Both the position numbers and the translations under genes were made by a program. Shown in pieces: positions 24,102 to 34,778 of a stretch of 64,000 nt of DNA (within the stretch, counting starts at the first letter, position 1; every line of letters begins with the position of its first letter). Below the pieces are notes generated by a model. That model was not told the origin of the DNA and ran no database searches. It saw nothing but the letters and a program-made list of their open reading frames with translations. The stretch comes from Metarhizium brunneum (Eukaryota; Ascomycota; Sordariomycetes; Hypocreales; Clavicipitaceae): contig NC_089422.1 in NCBI RefSeq assembly GCF_013426205.1, positions 310,001 through 374,000 on the forward strand, written 5' to 3'.

Positions 24102-25290
24102 TCATTCGGGCAACTGGCCGAAGCGGTACTGCGCCCATCCCATGCTCCCCTCGTGAAAAGTCCACGTCTGCTTGCCCCGGTCCTCGTAGGCCGCGCCGGC
24201 CGCCACAAACACGGGCATCACATGGTCCATGTAGGGATGGGCCTGGCGCGCGTCGGGCCGGGCGCACACGGCGGCCATCCTGTCCTCCCTCTGGGCCGGG
24301 TCCGCCTCGACCGCCTCCCGGAGCGCATTGTCAAAGCTGACCGTGTAGGGGAGCGGCGCGCCGTCGCCGTCAAAGACGGAGTGCAGGTCGCGCAGGTTGT
24401 GGACCGACATGCCCGCGCCGATGATGACGACGCCCTCGTCTCTCAGCGCCGACACGGCCCGCCCGAGGGCGTAGTGCGCCGACGGCGACTCCGACTTGAA
24501 CAGCGACACCTGCACCAGGGGCACGTTGAGCGGGTTGGTCTCGGGGTCGAATGCTGCGAGTTTTATTGTCAGAGATGCGCGCGCCAAGGGCCCTTTGCTT
24601 GCCACGTACCGACGGTGAAGCCTGACCAGACGCCGTGGTCGAGGCCACGGCTCACGCCTCTGCTTGCGATGCCGGCCTCGGACAGCATCACCATGATCCT
24701 GCTGGCGAGCTGGGCGTCGCCCTTGTTCGGATACTTGGCCTGGTAGTAATGGTCGGGGAATCCGTAGAAGCTATTGGCGACTCTTGGGTCAGGCAAAGCC
24801 CACGCGGGCAAGATTCATGTCCAGATGGTTAGGGGGGTTAAACAAACTCGTATATCAAGTCGGCGTGCTCGTCCTCGTTGACGTAAATCTCGTCCCTTGC
24901 GCCCTGCCAGTGCGCGGAAAACACGACGACGGCCTTGGGCTTGACCTTTTGTGTGATTTCCCTGCCAATCTGCTGCAGGACCGGGTAGGCGGCGTGCTGT
25001 GTGTCATACTGGACGGTGGGCTGCCGGGCAATGGATTAGTCTCAGTGTGCAGGGCGCTGACGGGCGAGGCGACTTACGCCTCCGTGGCTGAAGAAGTAGA
25101 CGGGCGGTTTGGTCATTGGGGCGGCGGGCGACGATGATGTGTTTTTGGAGGACGGGGAGCTCGAGCTCGGCTGCCGGAAGGGCGCTGCTGTTTTGGCGGC
25201 AATGTCTGTGAGGGAGATGGGCGACAGGAGAAGAGCGAGCACGACGGCTATGGAAGCGAGGGCCAGGGATCGACTGGACAGCCACGACAT
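24102..25290 (-). CDS. LigB/DODA-type extradiol dioxygenase with N-terminal membrane segment
   Basis: Non-haem iron ring-opening dioxygenase of the class III (LigB) fold, in the branch that includes 4,5-DOPA dioxygenases. Four minus-strand exons: 25290-25078, 25020-24848, 24770-24610 and 24553-24102, 332 residues. Exon joins restore family motifs, for example LIYDFYGFPDHYYQAKYP across introns 2 to 3. Metal-ligand candidates are His69 (YFFSHGGPT), His108 (VFSAHWQG) and His174 (RGLDHGVWSGF). The C-terminal HPYMDHVMPVFVAAGAA and WTFHEGSMGWAQYRFG are typical. Most relatives begin near the FSHGG motif and are soluble. Here about 60 extra residues precede it, with a hydrophobic segment (residues 9-24) followed by Ser/Pro-rich sequence, suggesting secretion or membrane anchoring. 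The substrate is unknown. Confidence 0.88.
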
Positions 25291-27101
25291 TGTCTGCTCG
25301 CTGGGGACTTGGTTCCTGGTGCTGCGGCTGCGATGCCCGCCGTCTTATAGACGGTCAATTGCATCGATGTCAACTGATGGATTAGCAATTAGCGCGCGGC
25401 AACTGTGGAGTTGATGGGCAAGACCACGTTGAATGTTGAATGTTTCATTACTCAGCGCCAGCGCTTGGCGGTGTTCCACCTTGTTTTATTCAATCCACCG
25501 GGCATTTTAAAAATATTGACTATTATGAATTGACAAGGCCCGGGGCAACCACTCGCCATCGTCCAAATCGCAGCATCGGCTTCATCACGAGTGTCATGGT
25601 ACAGGCAACCGTGACCCTGTTGGACCAAGAGAACTTGTCAAAACGAACCAATTGATGTCTACGGGGAATGTTTCACGGACAAATATTATTCACAACGTCG
25701 GCAGCCGGTAGTCGGGAAGTGCGCAAAGCCGACAAGACTCGCTGTGTGGAAAAGAATCGACGACGAAAAAGCGGCGTCTATTCTAAAGCATGACTCGTCC
25801 ACTTTGCTCGGGAACATGACTGCTAGTCCCCTTGTGTCTGTGTTAACGTCTCGCAAGATGCTGCCTTGATCATCGTCGGTGCAGTCTCTTCCTTCTCTCG
25901 TCCCATTTACGGAAGCAGAGGCACCCTATTTCCAAGCAAACAGTCTGTTCGAATCATGCCATTTGCCACCTGCGTCTGTTGGGGATAGGGCCTCACTCAG
26001 GTTCTGCCTCCGGTTCAGCCTTTGCGAGCCACACCTCGTTCAACCTGGGGAAAAAAGCAGGCTCTGTATGTCTCTCGCGTACCTATTACATCGTTCGTCT
26101 ACACGGCTTCAACTGTATCCACAATCGTCGCCCATGGTGTATATGTGGCGTTTCGTCAAATACCTCATCGAGACCTCTTGGAGCAATGAGATATTCCGCT
26201 CCAATGGCACAGATCCGACCAGTAATTGAAATCACCTCGACATGCCATGTCATGCTCGTCGACTGATGGGGAAATTGGCCCCCAAGGATAAAACTTGGCC
26301 GAGCCAAAAGGTCCCGTCAGCGGCAAGCATCTGAAGCTCACTAGGAGTTGTCTGGCTGAAAATGCAAACACTGACATGGCCACGCAGCATAGAATTCGTT
26401 CCGATGCATTCCATGCTGGACGACATGCAGCTTACCCCGCCTCGGCCGCCAACCATGGCTTTGGATCATGGTGGCATCGAGTGCCCTTTTTGTCCTCGTA
26501 TGATGAAGCTTGATGCTAAGCTTTTCGTATCGACTCCTGGTCCATGCATACATACACAGCTGACAAAATGTCCGACTACCCAGTTGTCAAGTTCTGTGTA
26601 GGGCGCTGAGCATGTATAACTGATATTGGCTAGGATTGTCTCGTATGATGTGGTGAGCCGTCGGCATGATCTAGGCAAAAGCAGGGTCGCACGAGGCGAC
26701 TCATGGTCAAGCATTTGCGAGTTGCTTATTCCGCCCCAAAGGCTTGGAGACTCAGCCTAGACGCCCGGTCTATCTCTGAGTTATGCGCAGCATCCAAATG
26801 TTTGGCTATTCTATGTACCCTGGGTCAAGGGATGGTCCTCTACATGACCGGCGCTCTTTTCGGCCCATAGACAGAAAATGACGAGGTGCTTGATTTTGAT
26901 CTTGCCACATCTTTTTTCTATCTTGTCTTTGTTGGCTCTGTTTTTATATATTGGTCCCATCAGACCCATCCCAAACTATTTTAGACACCAAGCCTTCAGG
27001 CCCAGAAAAGACCAGGATCCTCCAGTACGGTTATTATAATTTACTTGGCGGGGCGACAAGCACACTGTCAAACCAGTTTATACACACGACTGACTACGAC
27101 A
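25291..27101. other. Intergenic; no supported gene
   Basis: Holds the dioxygenase promoter on the left and the promoter of the secreted protein gene on the right. Frames around 26.0-26.7 kb look weakly protein-like on the minus strand but break repeatedly and match no family I recognise. No repeats identified. Confidence 0.4.
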
Positions 27102-27487
27102 ATGGCACGCTTACAATCCGGAGCCGCTTTCTGCCTCGCTCTCTGGTGGTCCTCTGGCGTACAAGCTACCCAAATCCACAACAATCCAGTTGCCTGCGCT
27201 GTAAGTCTCGGTCCACCTCAATGCTGTGAATTGGCGCTGGACATGCAGAGCGATTTCTAGTCAGGTTGCTAACCAGCCGCCTCTGGGACCAGGTCGGCTG
27301 CCTCAACGAGTTCAAGGGCGAGTTCACAAGCCAGCACCAAGACCCGTACGTCGGAGGCTGTATGGGTCCCTTCCCAAACGACATTGCGTGCTGCATCCTC
27401 AAGACATGTCCCGAGGACCAGTGGCCGATGTTTTGCGGCAAGGATAATTACATGAATGTTCCGGACAAGCAGAAGTGTTTTGCTTAG
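27102..27487 (+). CDS. Small secreted cysteine-rich protein
   Basis: Two exons, 27102-27200 and 27293-27487, encode 97 residues; the intron is 92 nt with GTAAGT and CAG and sits in phase 0. An ATG in AATGGC context begins a clear signal peptide (MARLQSGAAFCLALWWSSGV, cleavage probably near VQA-T). The mature chain of about 75 residues has eight cysteines spaced C-x3-C-x19-C-x9-CC-x4-C-x8-C-x13-C, enough for four disulphides. The pattern starts like a CFEM domain (PxxCAxxC) but the CC pair and later spacing do not fit CFEM. Such proteins are often effectors, antimicrobial proteins or wall-associated factors in fungi; no specific function can be assigned. A TATATA-like stretch lies about 155 bases upstream of the ATG. 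Confidence 0.72.
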
Positions 27488-28053
27488 CGTTCTGCACACG
27501 TGGCAACAGCAAACACCCAGATCTTGCTCTGCTAATGGAGGCAACTGGGAGCCCAAAGAAGACAAGAAGACTAGACTGTATTTAAGTTTGGACTGGAGGG
27601 TTAGAAGTTGCCTACGTCGTGGTTAGTACCTCGTCGTTGATGGGCGACTCAACAGCAACGCGGCCAATGACGTCAAAGAGGTTTCAATGTCTGGGAGGAG
27701 GAATCCTGGATTTTATTTCTACCGCGTACCGAGTAATAAAATTACCTAGGTAAATTTGCCCAAATCTGAGATCGTGTTGCCCTGCCAGAGCATCCGAGAC
27801 CCGCACAGCAAATCACCGGCTCCCATGCGCTCGTCCATGATCCACTTTCGCGCAGCTCCCAGGAAATTTCCATTTGCATTTCCAACTCCAACTCCAACTC
27901 CGACTCCGTCCCCATGAGAGCTCGACCTTGACCTTGGCCTCCTCCTCGTCTCTCTGCATCCACGCCCATCCGCAGCGACCGTGATTTGTGCGCCCTCATC
28001 AATTCCTCTCCTGTCCGCCATTGGTCTTTGTCATTAAACACCCGCTTCCAGCC
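27488..28053. other. Spacer / Nup53 promoter
   Basis: 566 bases between two plus-strand genes. It presumably carries the 3' UTR of the secreted protein gene and the promoter of the nucleoporin gene. No feature recognised apart from short CT/GA-rich runs. Confidence 0.5.
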
Positions 28054-29379
28054 ATGGCTCCTCTCATCCTCCACAATGTCCCCGACGAGGAGTGCTACGT
28101 CGGCGACGACGGCATCAAGCGGCCCTACGCCATGTACTTCAACCAGTTCGTGCTCGCCATGACCTCATGTCGTCAGATCCCTCCCTTGTACTGACTCCAT
28201 CTCCAAAGGAATGACGCGCACACCGGCACCTCTAGATCACGGCGCAGCGTCGCAGAAACCGGTTCGTTTGGCAAATCCACCCGGCGGTCTCGATCACGAA
28301 CTGGCACGCCAGCTCGAAGTCGCGAGAACCCGACCCTCGCTGCCGCAGACAAGCTTTTCGGCGACTGGGTATCCAACCAAGCCGCCGTCGCTGCGCCATC
28401 CAATAACCAGCGCAAGAGCAGCGGTCTGATGCAGGACGATGCCCCTCCGCAGCGCGTCGTCAAGTCCATTCCGGTCGAGGTCATTCTTCGCGGTTACCGT
28501 TCGTCAGTCCAGCAATACGCCGCCATTTCCCACTATGAGGAACTCGCCGGCGCCATCCTAGAAGACTACCCTCGAGACCCTCCCGCCTCCCAAAGGCGAT
28601 ACAAGTCCGAACTGCGCGACCCAGCCTTGACACGCCGGCGAAAGCTCAGCCCCGAAGAGCGCGCTCTCGTCAACCGTGCCGATGGCGGCGAACACTGGGT
28701 CAAGGTCACATTCGAGAGCACCGAGGCTGCCAACGACGCCATCTACGCCAGTCCCCAGCGGATTCTGGGCTACCTCGTCTTTGCCGAGCAGTACAGAGGC
28801 ATCCCGCCCGCCAAGGATGAGGCGTGCCCGGATGTCGACAGCATCATGGACAGCGAGTTTGAGCGAGCCCAAAGCATGCCCGCCACCATGGGCACGCCCC
28901 GTCGAAAGAGCACCAACAACAACAGCCTGCCTCCGATGCTGCACAGCCGACTGATAGACATGTCGCCGTCGGAATCAAAATCGTCAAGCCAAACCCTCGA
29001 CACGGCCACGCTGACGCCGTCGCACACGTCCTCGGCCACCATGCAGGAAGCACCCGGCGTGAGCTCAGGCGTGGAACCCATGGAGCTGCAAGAAGAAGAC
29101 GGCATATTTTGCCGCCGCATCCCCACCGCCCGTCGAGCCCGCCTGCTCCCCGCCGAACAGGCTCTTCTGCCGCAGCAGTCCGTCATGCAGCGCTTCGTCA
29201 ATGCCGTCCCGTTTATCAAGTGGTTCAGCGGCAGCATGATTGGCAACGAGGTGCCGCGAACGGAAACAGGCGAGTTCGACTGGGGGCGCGCCAGTCTGTA
29301 CTGGAAGATTATCTGGTGGCTAGATGCCACATTTGGCCTGTTCAGGGGCGACGTCTACAGCGTTGACAAGGACGACTAG
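28054..29379 (+). CDS. Nucleoporin Nup53/Nup35-type
   Basis: Structural nucleoporin of the nuclear pore complex with a dimerising RRM-like fold. Two exons, 28054-28145 and 28209-29379, encode 420 residues. The 63-nt intron interrupts codon 31, and joining restores [20 protein letters not shown]. After an N-terminal [20 protein letters not shown] block comes an Arg/Ser-rich linker, then DKLFGDWVS. The Nup35-type RRM spans roughly residues 118-228 ([20 protein letters not shown] to [13 protein letters not shown]). A Ser/Thr-rich region follows. The last residues ([20 protein letters not shown]) form the amphipathic membrane-binding helix known at the C-terminus of Nup53 proteins. Homology to Nup53/59 of yeast and Nup40 of fission yeast is inferred from this order. 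Confidence 0.9.
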
Positions 29380-29850
29380 AAGCTTCCTTTTGGTCAGCCG
29401 TGGCAGTAAATAGCTTTGCATCAGGCGGCAACTGCGTTTACGAGTTTCTTTTTTTTTTTTACGAAAAGGCCGCCAGAGTTGGCGGTATTCAATTGCATCA
29501 TTGTCGGCGTTGATGGCGCAGGACCAATCTATCATGGGGGAGGGGGCAATAAAGTTGCTCATAAAATGCTATACCAGCGACTTGTATTTCTAGGACAAGC
29601 GAATAAAGTCCACCTTTGCAAAACGCCGCGCACCGTCGGAACCACGTATCCATCCATCCTGCCGGGGACTTGGGCGCAACTGCTGCATCTCCATTGTTGT
29701 CAATTACGGCCCGGTGTCCCTCTTCCTGTCAGGCTAACCATGCCGCTACATGCAAGACCAATACCGCTCGGTGATGGGCAAGTGAAGTGAAGTGAAACAA
29801 TTTGTAATGGTAGTCGTACAGCCCGGAAACCCATAAAGGAAAAAAAACGC
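29380..29850. other. Convergent 3' regions
   Basis: 471 bases between the stop codons of the nucleoporin and Ivy1 genes. It includes a T-run at about 29448-29460 and an A-run at about 29840. It should hold both 3' UTRs. No gene seen. Confidence 0.5.
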
Positions 29851-31251
29851 TCACGAATCCTCCCACGTGTCTGCCGCAGTCTCCTCCTCCTCCTCTTGGC
29901 TGGGGTGCCTCTCCCTTGTCAAGTCTGAACTCGACCTCGTGCGTCCCCTGGTCGCGTCGTCGTCGTCGTGCTCGCCCCTCTGCTCGTCGGGCTGCCGCTC
30001 ATGCTCGCCGTCCCTGGGCGCGTCCGCGGGCGGCTCCTCCACGGCGCCGAGCGACTCAAACGTCACGTCGGCGGGGACCCGGCGTATCGGCTGCGGCGAG
30101 AAGGGCCTCGCGCCGCGCGGTCGGTTAAAATCGGCGGAAAACACGCTGTCCGCGTCTCCGGCGCCGGCCCCGACGCCGTTGTGCCTCTGGCTCTGCTCCG
30201 TGGCCAGCGCCGCGAGGGACTGGTACCGCTCCGACTCCATCAGCAGGCTGTCGCCCCTCCCGTGGGCCGGGCGCGCGGCGGCGTCGGACGCCGAGTCGGC
30301 CAGGATGCTCCTGGGCGGCAGGATGGAGAAGAGGGTGGCGGAGGCGTCTGCGGCCCCCGGGGCGGCGGCGTGGCCGCCCGCGTCCTCGGCGGCGAAGAGG
30401 TCGACGCCCTTGTCGAGCAGGTCGTCGAGGCCGCCGCCGGTCCAGCCCTTGCGCGCCAGGCTCTCGAAGATGTCGACCTCGGCGCGGACCAGGCTGCAGC
30501 TCGCGTCGACGATGCGGGCGCTCGTGTCCTGGCTCTCGCGGAGCAGGGCGCGGGCGTGGTCGGCGTGCAGGGTGGTCAGGCCGTCCAGCTTGCGCGTGAG
30601 GTCGACCAGGTGGGCGCGGAAGCGGGCGACGTCGCGGCGGCGCTGGCGGTGCAGCTTCAGGCCCTCCTTCTCCAGGCGCTTGACCTCTCTGCTCTGGGCC
30701 TTGATGCGGGCCTGGTACGTCTCCTCCTCGTCGTCGATGACGGTCTGCCACTTGTCCAGGTCGTGCAGGAGGGGCACCTCGAAGGAGCGGTAGACGGTCT
30801 CGGACAGGATCTGGTGGTGGTTGGCGATGAGGTGGTGCACGCCCGAGGCGGAGAGGAGCGTGTCGGCGGTGCAGGCGCCCTTGGCGGTGGTGAAGCTGGC
30901 CGTCATGGCGGCGCCGGCGGCGTGGTGGCCGATGGGCTCGGCGCGCGACTCCTTGAGGCGGGCGCAGGATTCGAGGGCCGCGGCAAAGGACGAGGCGGCC
31001 GTGGAGAGGGTCGCGAGGGCGAGGCGGTACGACTTGGCCGAGGCGACGAGGTCCGCGTAGGCGAGGTGGGAGGATTCGAGGTCTTGCTTGGTGAGGACGG
31101 CGTGCGAGGGCCGCGGCGCGGGCGGGAGCGGGAGGTTGAAGCTGGAGAGCGGGTTGGCCGTCGATGCGATGGAGTAGACGGGCGAGCCGGGCACGGGGGG
31201 GAGCTGGGACGGCGTCGGCGAGGGCGGACGCGAGGGGTTGGGGGAGGGCAT
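29851..31251 (-). CDS. ivy1: Ivy1-like phospholipid-binding protein
   Basis: Homologue of yeast Ivy1, an inverse-BAR protein of the vacuolar membrane that binds phosphoinositides, the Rab Ypt7 and the HOPS subunit Vps33 and influences TORC1 signalling. Single exon, 466 residues. A Pro/Ser-rich N-terminus (NPLSSFNLPLPPAP) is followed by a long helical domain at about residues 50-290. In it lie KQDLESSHLAYADLVASAKS, a CARLKESRAEPIG block, ANHHQILSETVYRSFEVPLL and the coiled-coil DKWQTVIDDEEETYQARIKA. The C-terminus is acidic and low-complexity and ends in a Glu-rich run and WEDS. Codon use is extremely GC-rich at third positions, which leaves long open frames on the other strand and frames; these are shadows. 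The identification rests on domain layout recalled from Ivy1. Confidence 0.78.
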   Translation of the reverse strand: MPSPNPSRPPSPTPSQLPPVPGSPVYSIASTANPLSSFNLPLPPAPRPSHAVLTKQDLESSHLAYADLVASAKSYRLALATLSTAASSFAAALESCARLKESRAEPIGHHAAGAAMTASFTTAKGACTADTLLSASGVHHLIANHHQILSETVYRSFEVPLLHDLDKWQTVIDDEEETYQARIKAQSREVKRLEKEGLKLHRQRRRDVARFRAHLVDLTRKLDGLTTLHADHARALLRESQDTSARIVDASCSLVRAEVDIFESLARKGWTGGGLDDLLDKGVDLFAAEDAGGHAAAPGAADASATLFSILPPRSILADSASDAAARPAHGRGDSLLMESERYQSLAALATEQSQRHNGVGAGAGDADSVFSADFNRPRGARPFSPQPIRRVPADVTFESLGAVEEPPADAPRDGEHERQPDEQRGEHDDDDATRGRTRSSSDLTRERHPSQEEEEETAADTWEDS

Positions 31252-32790
31252 CGCCGGTTGCGTCGTGTGCCTCGCGGCGTTGAGTTGGTGGTGGAGGTTT
31301 CAGCAAGGCGTCGGACGTGGGTGCGGTCGAGGTTGCGGGATGGAGAGCGGGTCGACTGTGGACAACGGCCCCCCCTGCGAGGACATGGGATCGAGGATGG
31401 GGGTTGAGGGTTGAGAGTTCGAGGTGAGCAGATGAGCTCTCGGTATAGGTTCAATGTTGTCCAACGACGAAGATTAAAAGTGCTTGCATGTCACGTTCAT
31501 GTTGACAGGTGCCTGCGGGTCCCGAAGGTCCAGATGCAAGCGCCACATGACGGCTCCCTGCATGTGCTGGGTGTGGGACAGGGCAGACAGGGCACCTACA
31601 CATTCCACGTGCATCAATTGATCCCGATTGTGCATTGTTCCGTGAGGTCTCACTCTAGCCCAAGACATTGTTTAGATGCCTCTTCCCATCTTATTCCGCG
31701 TCTTGCTTCATTTGATAGAAGCACGCAGTATTACTACCCCGTATGCACGATTAAAAACGGGGTGATGCGTTAATGTCTAGTCGCACGCGATAGCCTCCAG
31801 TACCATGTCCATAATCATAAAAACTCTATAAACTGCCCCAGGGTCCGCGACCGCTGCGGATGCCCCTCGCGCAGATCCCTTCAATTGCATGTAGATGCTC
31901 TCTGTCATGGCCGTATCAACCCCTTCGGTGGTATGCTCTGGGCTATAACCCGGCATAGTAGTAGTTGAGGCGGAGTCGTTACGGAACCGATCCGGAGCCT
32001 GTATCGTCAAGTGAGTGAGCTGTGTGCCGTCGAGTCAAGGCAAGGGTTTGTTGTGAATGTGTCACTGATATTGACGTGCCGTTTTGGCTCCACGGCCAGG
32101 GCCTCGGGCTCGGGCTCGGGCCACGACCCGGCGGACACGCGCCATGACCCGTCGGGTCAAACCTTTGGCCATTGTTGGGTCAAGTTCTTTACAGCGGGTT
32201 TGTCAAGTTTGGGTTCAATTTGACTGCTTGAGCCCATGTTAGTAAGTGACAGGTTACGGTGCTTTGAGGAGCTCTACAGCGGCAAGGACTGGCGAGTGAT
32301 TTCGTTGGTTCGCCGCGTTAACTTGTTCACTTGTAATTATACAATGCTCAAGGATGGGCGGGAGGTGGTGATGGGAGACGGCAAGGCAAGGACTCGTGGA
32401 ACGCCGACGAGCGTAGACCTTGATAATATATACTATGTGGTATTATTTATGGTTTTTAAAGCAAGTCACGATCAGGAATTATATTTTACTTGCACGTAAT
32501 TAATAGCTGAGGCCATGACAAGATGACCTTGAATGGCGTGCCGCGATAAATCACGAATCATGTTAGTGTTGAACCAGACGTATTAAAACGTGTGTACTTG
32601 TACCGTATTCCGTGGTTTATTCCCGTTTTTTTGGGCGCAAGTATAATCAACATGTCATGTTACTGGTGTCATACGTGCAGGCTGCATGCACAATAATTTG
32701 GATCAAGTAAGAAAAAAAAAATTAAAAACTTTACAATACTCTAGATGCTCGCTTCAAACACAAATCGCTATGCTTCAGACCACCCTCCCG
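31252..32790. other. Gene-free spacer, AT-rich on the right
   Basis: The left part contains the Ivy1 promoter. A GGGCTC hexamer is repeated at about 32100-32125. From about 32.4 to 32.75 kb the DNA becomes AT-rich, with A-runs, and lies just beyond the stop of the LRR gene. No gene recognised. Confidence 0.45.
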
Positions 32791-34215
32791 TCAAGCACCT
32801 GGCCCGCACTTCCACGAGCAAGCCCTGTGCAGAAACGGAACCGCCCGCTCGTCCTCAGCCAAACTCAAAGGCCGCACTGACACCGTGTTCCCGTAGACCT
32901 CCCGCGTGCTAATCTCGCGCCACTCTACCCACTCGAGAGGCGGCACGACAATCAACCTGCGGCAGTGGGAGCACGCAACGCCACCCATGTCCTTTTGCCT
33001 CGTTGCTCTCTCCAGCAGCTCGCGGAGGTGGGACAAGCCCTCGGGGATGAAGTGCTGAAGCTCGGACAGCTGCGAGGTGGAATAGCAGCTGCGGAGGGCA
33101 ATCTCCACCAGTGACGGCACACAGCCTGCCTTAATGGGTTGGCCGAGACTGGTTGTTGTGCCGGTGTCGAGCTGATTTCCCGATGCCACGGCCAGTCTGT
33201 TTGATTCCTCGTAAGACGGGAACTTGAATCCCGACAAGATTTGTCCCATGGAGTCGGAAATCTGAAGAGGTGACCGGCCGAGATGCCGTGTTAGCAGGGG
33301 CTGCTCCGGCAGCTCGAGAGATTCGTCTCCCTCGGCGTGTAATTGGCCCTCGGGTTCGAAGAATGGGTTCGGATGCAGGACCAGGTCTGCCAAGTTCTTG
33401 CTAAAGAGGTCTAGAAGCTCGGCTGGGAGGGAGCGGAGGCGGTTCTGGGAAACATTGAGCTGTTGTAGATTCGGCAGCTTTGCTATCGCCGGCGGAATCT
33501 CGGTCAACTTGTTGCCTCGCAGGCTTAGAATCGTGAGGTGCTGAAGATCAAACAAGGTGCCCGGGATACTCCGCAGCCGGTTCATGGCCAGATAAATCTC
33601 GAGTTCTGGCTCCTTTTGCTCAAACGCAACATCCTTGGCCACCACGGGAATGCACGAAAAGTTCTCGAGGGGGGTCAATGTCTCCCTTGAGATGTCCTCC
33701 AATCCCATGGACCAGAGGTCAATAGTTTCATTTCCTTGCTCGAGACAAGACTGTATCTTTTCCCTGGCCAGCAGCTCCGCTCTGGACACGGCAGGAATCA
33801 GCGGCTGCGGTCGCTCACTTAATTGAGGCAGCTTGGATCGCAGAGGCATCTCCAAGACCTCAGAGGCCAGGTCATCCCCCTCGGTGCCATCGCTCCCCAG
33901 GTAGACACCGCTGTCAAACTGGCGTGCCAACTTGCGCTTTGGCTTGGGCAGAATCATATGCTCACTAAAGGTCGAGTCGGACGAGGTGGGCCGTTGTTGA
34001 AACCACGAGCCTACATATCGCTTCTTCTTGCGGCCTTCCACATAGTTGTCTAGGCCAGGGTCGTCGTCGCTGGAGAAAACAGCCGGGTCGCTGGAGTTGT
34101 AAAGACCCCCCGAGCGTGGGTGCCGGACACGCTTTCGGGGATTGTTGCTGAAGCTTTGAGAGCCCTCATCCCACGAGACTGCGGGGAGGCAGGGGAGAGT
34201 CGGCTCTTCTGCCAT
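32791..34215 (-). CDS. Leucine-rich-repeat protein
   Basis: Single exon of 474 residues if started at the ATG at 34215 (MAEEPTLPCL). An in-frame ATG ten codons upstream (34245) is possible but gives an atypical leader. The N-terminal third is disordered and basic, with FSSDDDPGLDNY and KRRKYVGSWFQQ-like segments suggesting nuclear localisation. The middle has two to three typical LRR units at about residues 205-290 (LEIYLAMNRLRSIPGTLFDL, LTILSLRGNKLTEIPPAIAK, LQQLNVSQNRLRSLPAELLD). The C-terminus has two Cys pairs: one around GGVACSHCRRLIVVPPLEW and a final CSWKCGPGA. This arrangement occurs in uncharacterised ascomycete LRR proteins; the role is probably protein binding, but no pathway can be named. 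Confidence 0.82.
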   Translation of the reverse strand: MAEEPTLPCLPAVSWDEGSQSFSNNPRKRVRHPRSGGLYNSSDPAVFSSDDDPGLDNYVEGRKKKRYVGSWFQQRPTSSDSTFSEHMILPKPKRKLARQFDSGVYLGSDGTEGDDLASEVLEMPLRSKLPQLSERPQPLIPAVSRAELLAREKIQSCLEQGNETIDLWSMGLEDISRETLTPLENFSCIPVVAKDVAFEQKEPELEIYLAMNRLRSIPGTLFDLQHLTILSLRGNKLTEIPPAIAKLPNLQQLNVSQNRLRSLPAELLDLFSKNLADLVLHPNPFFEPEGQLHAEGDESLELPEQPLLTRHLGRSPLQISDSMGQILSGFKFPSYEESNRLAVASGNQLDTGTTTSLGQPIKAGCVPSLVEIALRSCYSTSQLSELQHFIPEGLSHLRELLERATRQKDMGGVACSHCRRLIVVPPLEWVEWREISTREVYGNTVSVRPLSLAEDERAVPFLHRACSWKCGPGA

Positions 34216-34778
34216 TGATAACGGGCAGTGCAGTAATTGAAGCAAGAAACACTATAGTCAAAGCGGCTGGGGGGAAGACAGTTCAATGGAAGGTATGAAG
34301 AAATGGAGAACGTGGTCGTGACCTCAATGGCTGGAGACGCGCCAGGAACGCGGTCATGAACAGACTTCGGAGCTCGGCATCAGATAACGGGGTCCAATCT
34401 GCTTGACTCCGTGGACCCACTTTGCCGAGGCCCCCGCCTCTGTATCCTGAAAGTCGCGTGCAGTCCCAAGACAGGCGGTGGGGCGCCCATCTAATGCAAC
34501 TAACATAAACGTTGACAAAAGAAGGGACAAGTTGCCTATCTGTATGCGGACACCCCATGGTTGATTGGTTTCTTATTGTCTCATCACTCTATTCCGTACG
34601 ATACGTTTCGCGCTCTGTCAATTCTTAAACCCCGACACCAGGCCATGTTGAAGATTTACAAGTCTGGTTCTAGGCGCCTTGGCCTAGGTGGCTCGAATTT
34701 CGTCAGAACTCTCTGTGCACGAATGGAATTTGGCCTCGTATCATGCATGAGATTGGTATTTCCTAGCATCCCTATCTT
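34216..34778. other. Spacer between two minus-strand genes
   Basis: 563 bases holding the promoter of the LRR gene and the 3' UTR of the phosducin-like gene. No other feature seen. Confidence 0.5.

Noticed and set aside
25979..26714. Weakly protein-like frames at 26.0-26.7 kb on both strands
   Set aside because: Frames break repeatedly, no motif recognised, and no splice chain could be built.
27102..27487. CFEM-domain assignment for the small secreted protein
   Set aside because: The first cysteines fit PxxCAxxC, but the CC pair and later spacing do not match the CFEM pattern.
29968..31407. Open frame of 479 codons on the plus strand and another of 393 codons on the minus strand across the Ivy1 gene
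   Set aside because: Both are Gly/Arg/Pro/Val-rich shadows produced by the extreme GC content at third codon positions of the real Ivy1 frame; they lack domains and splice structure.
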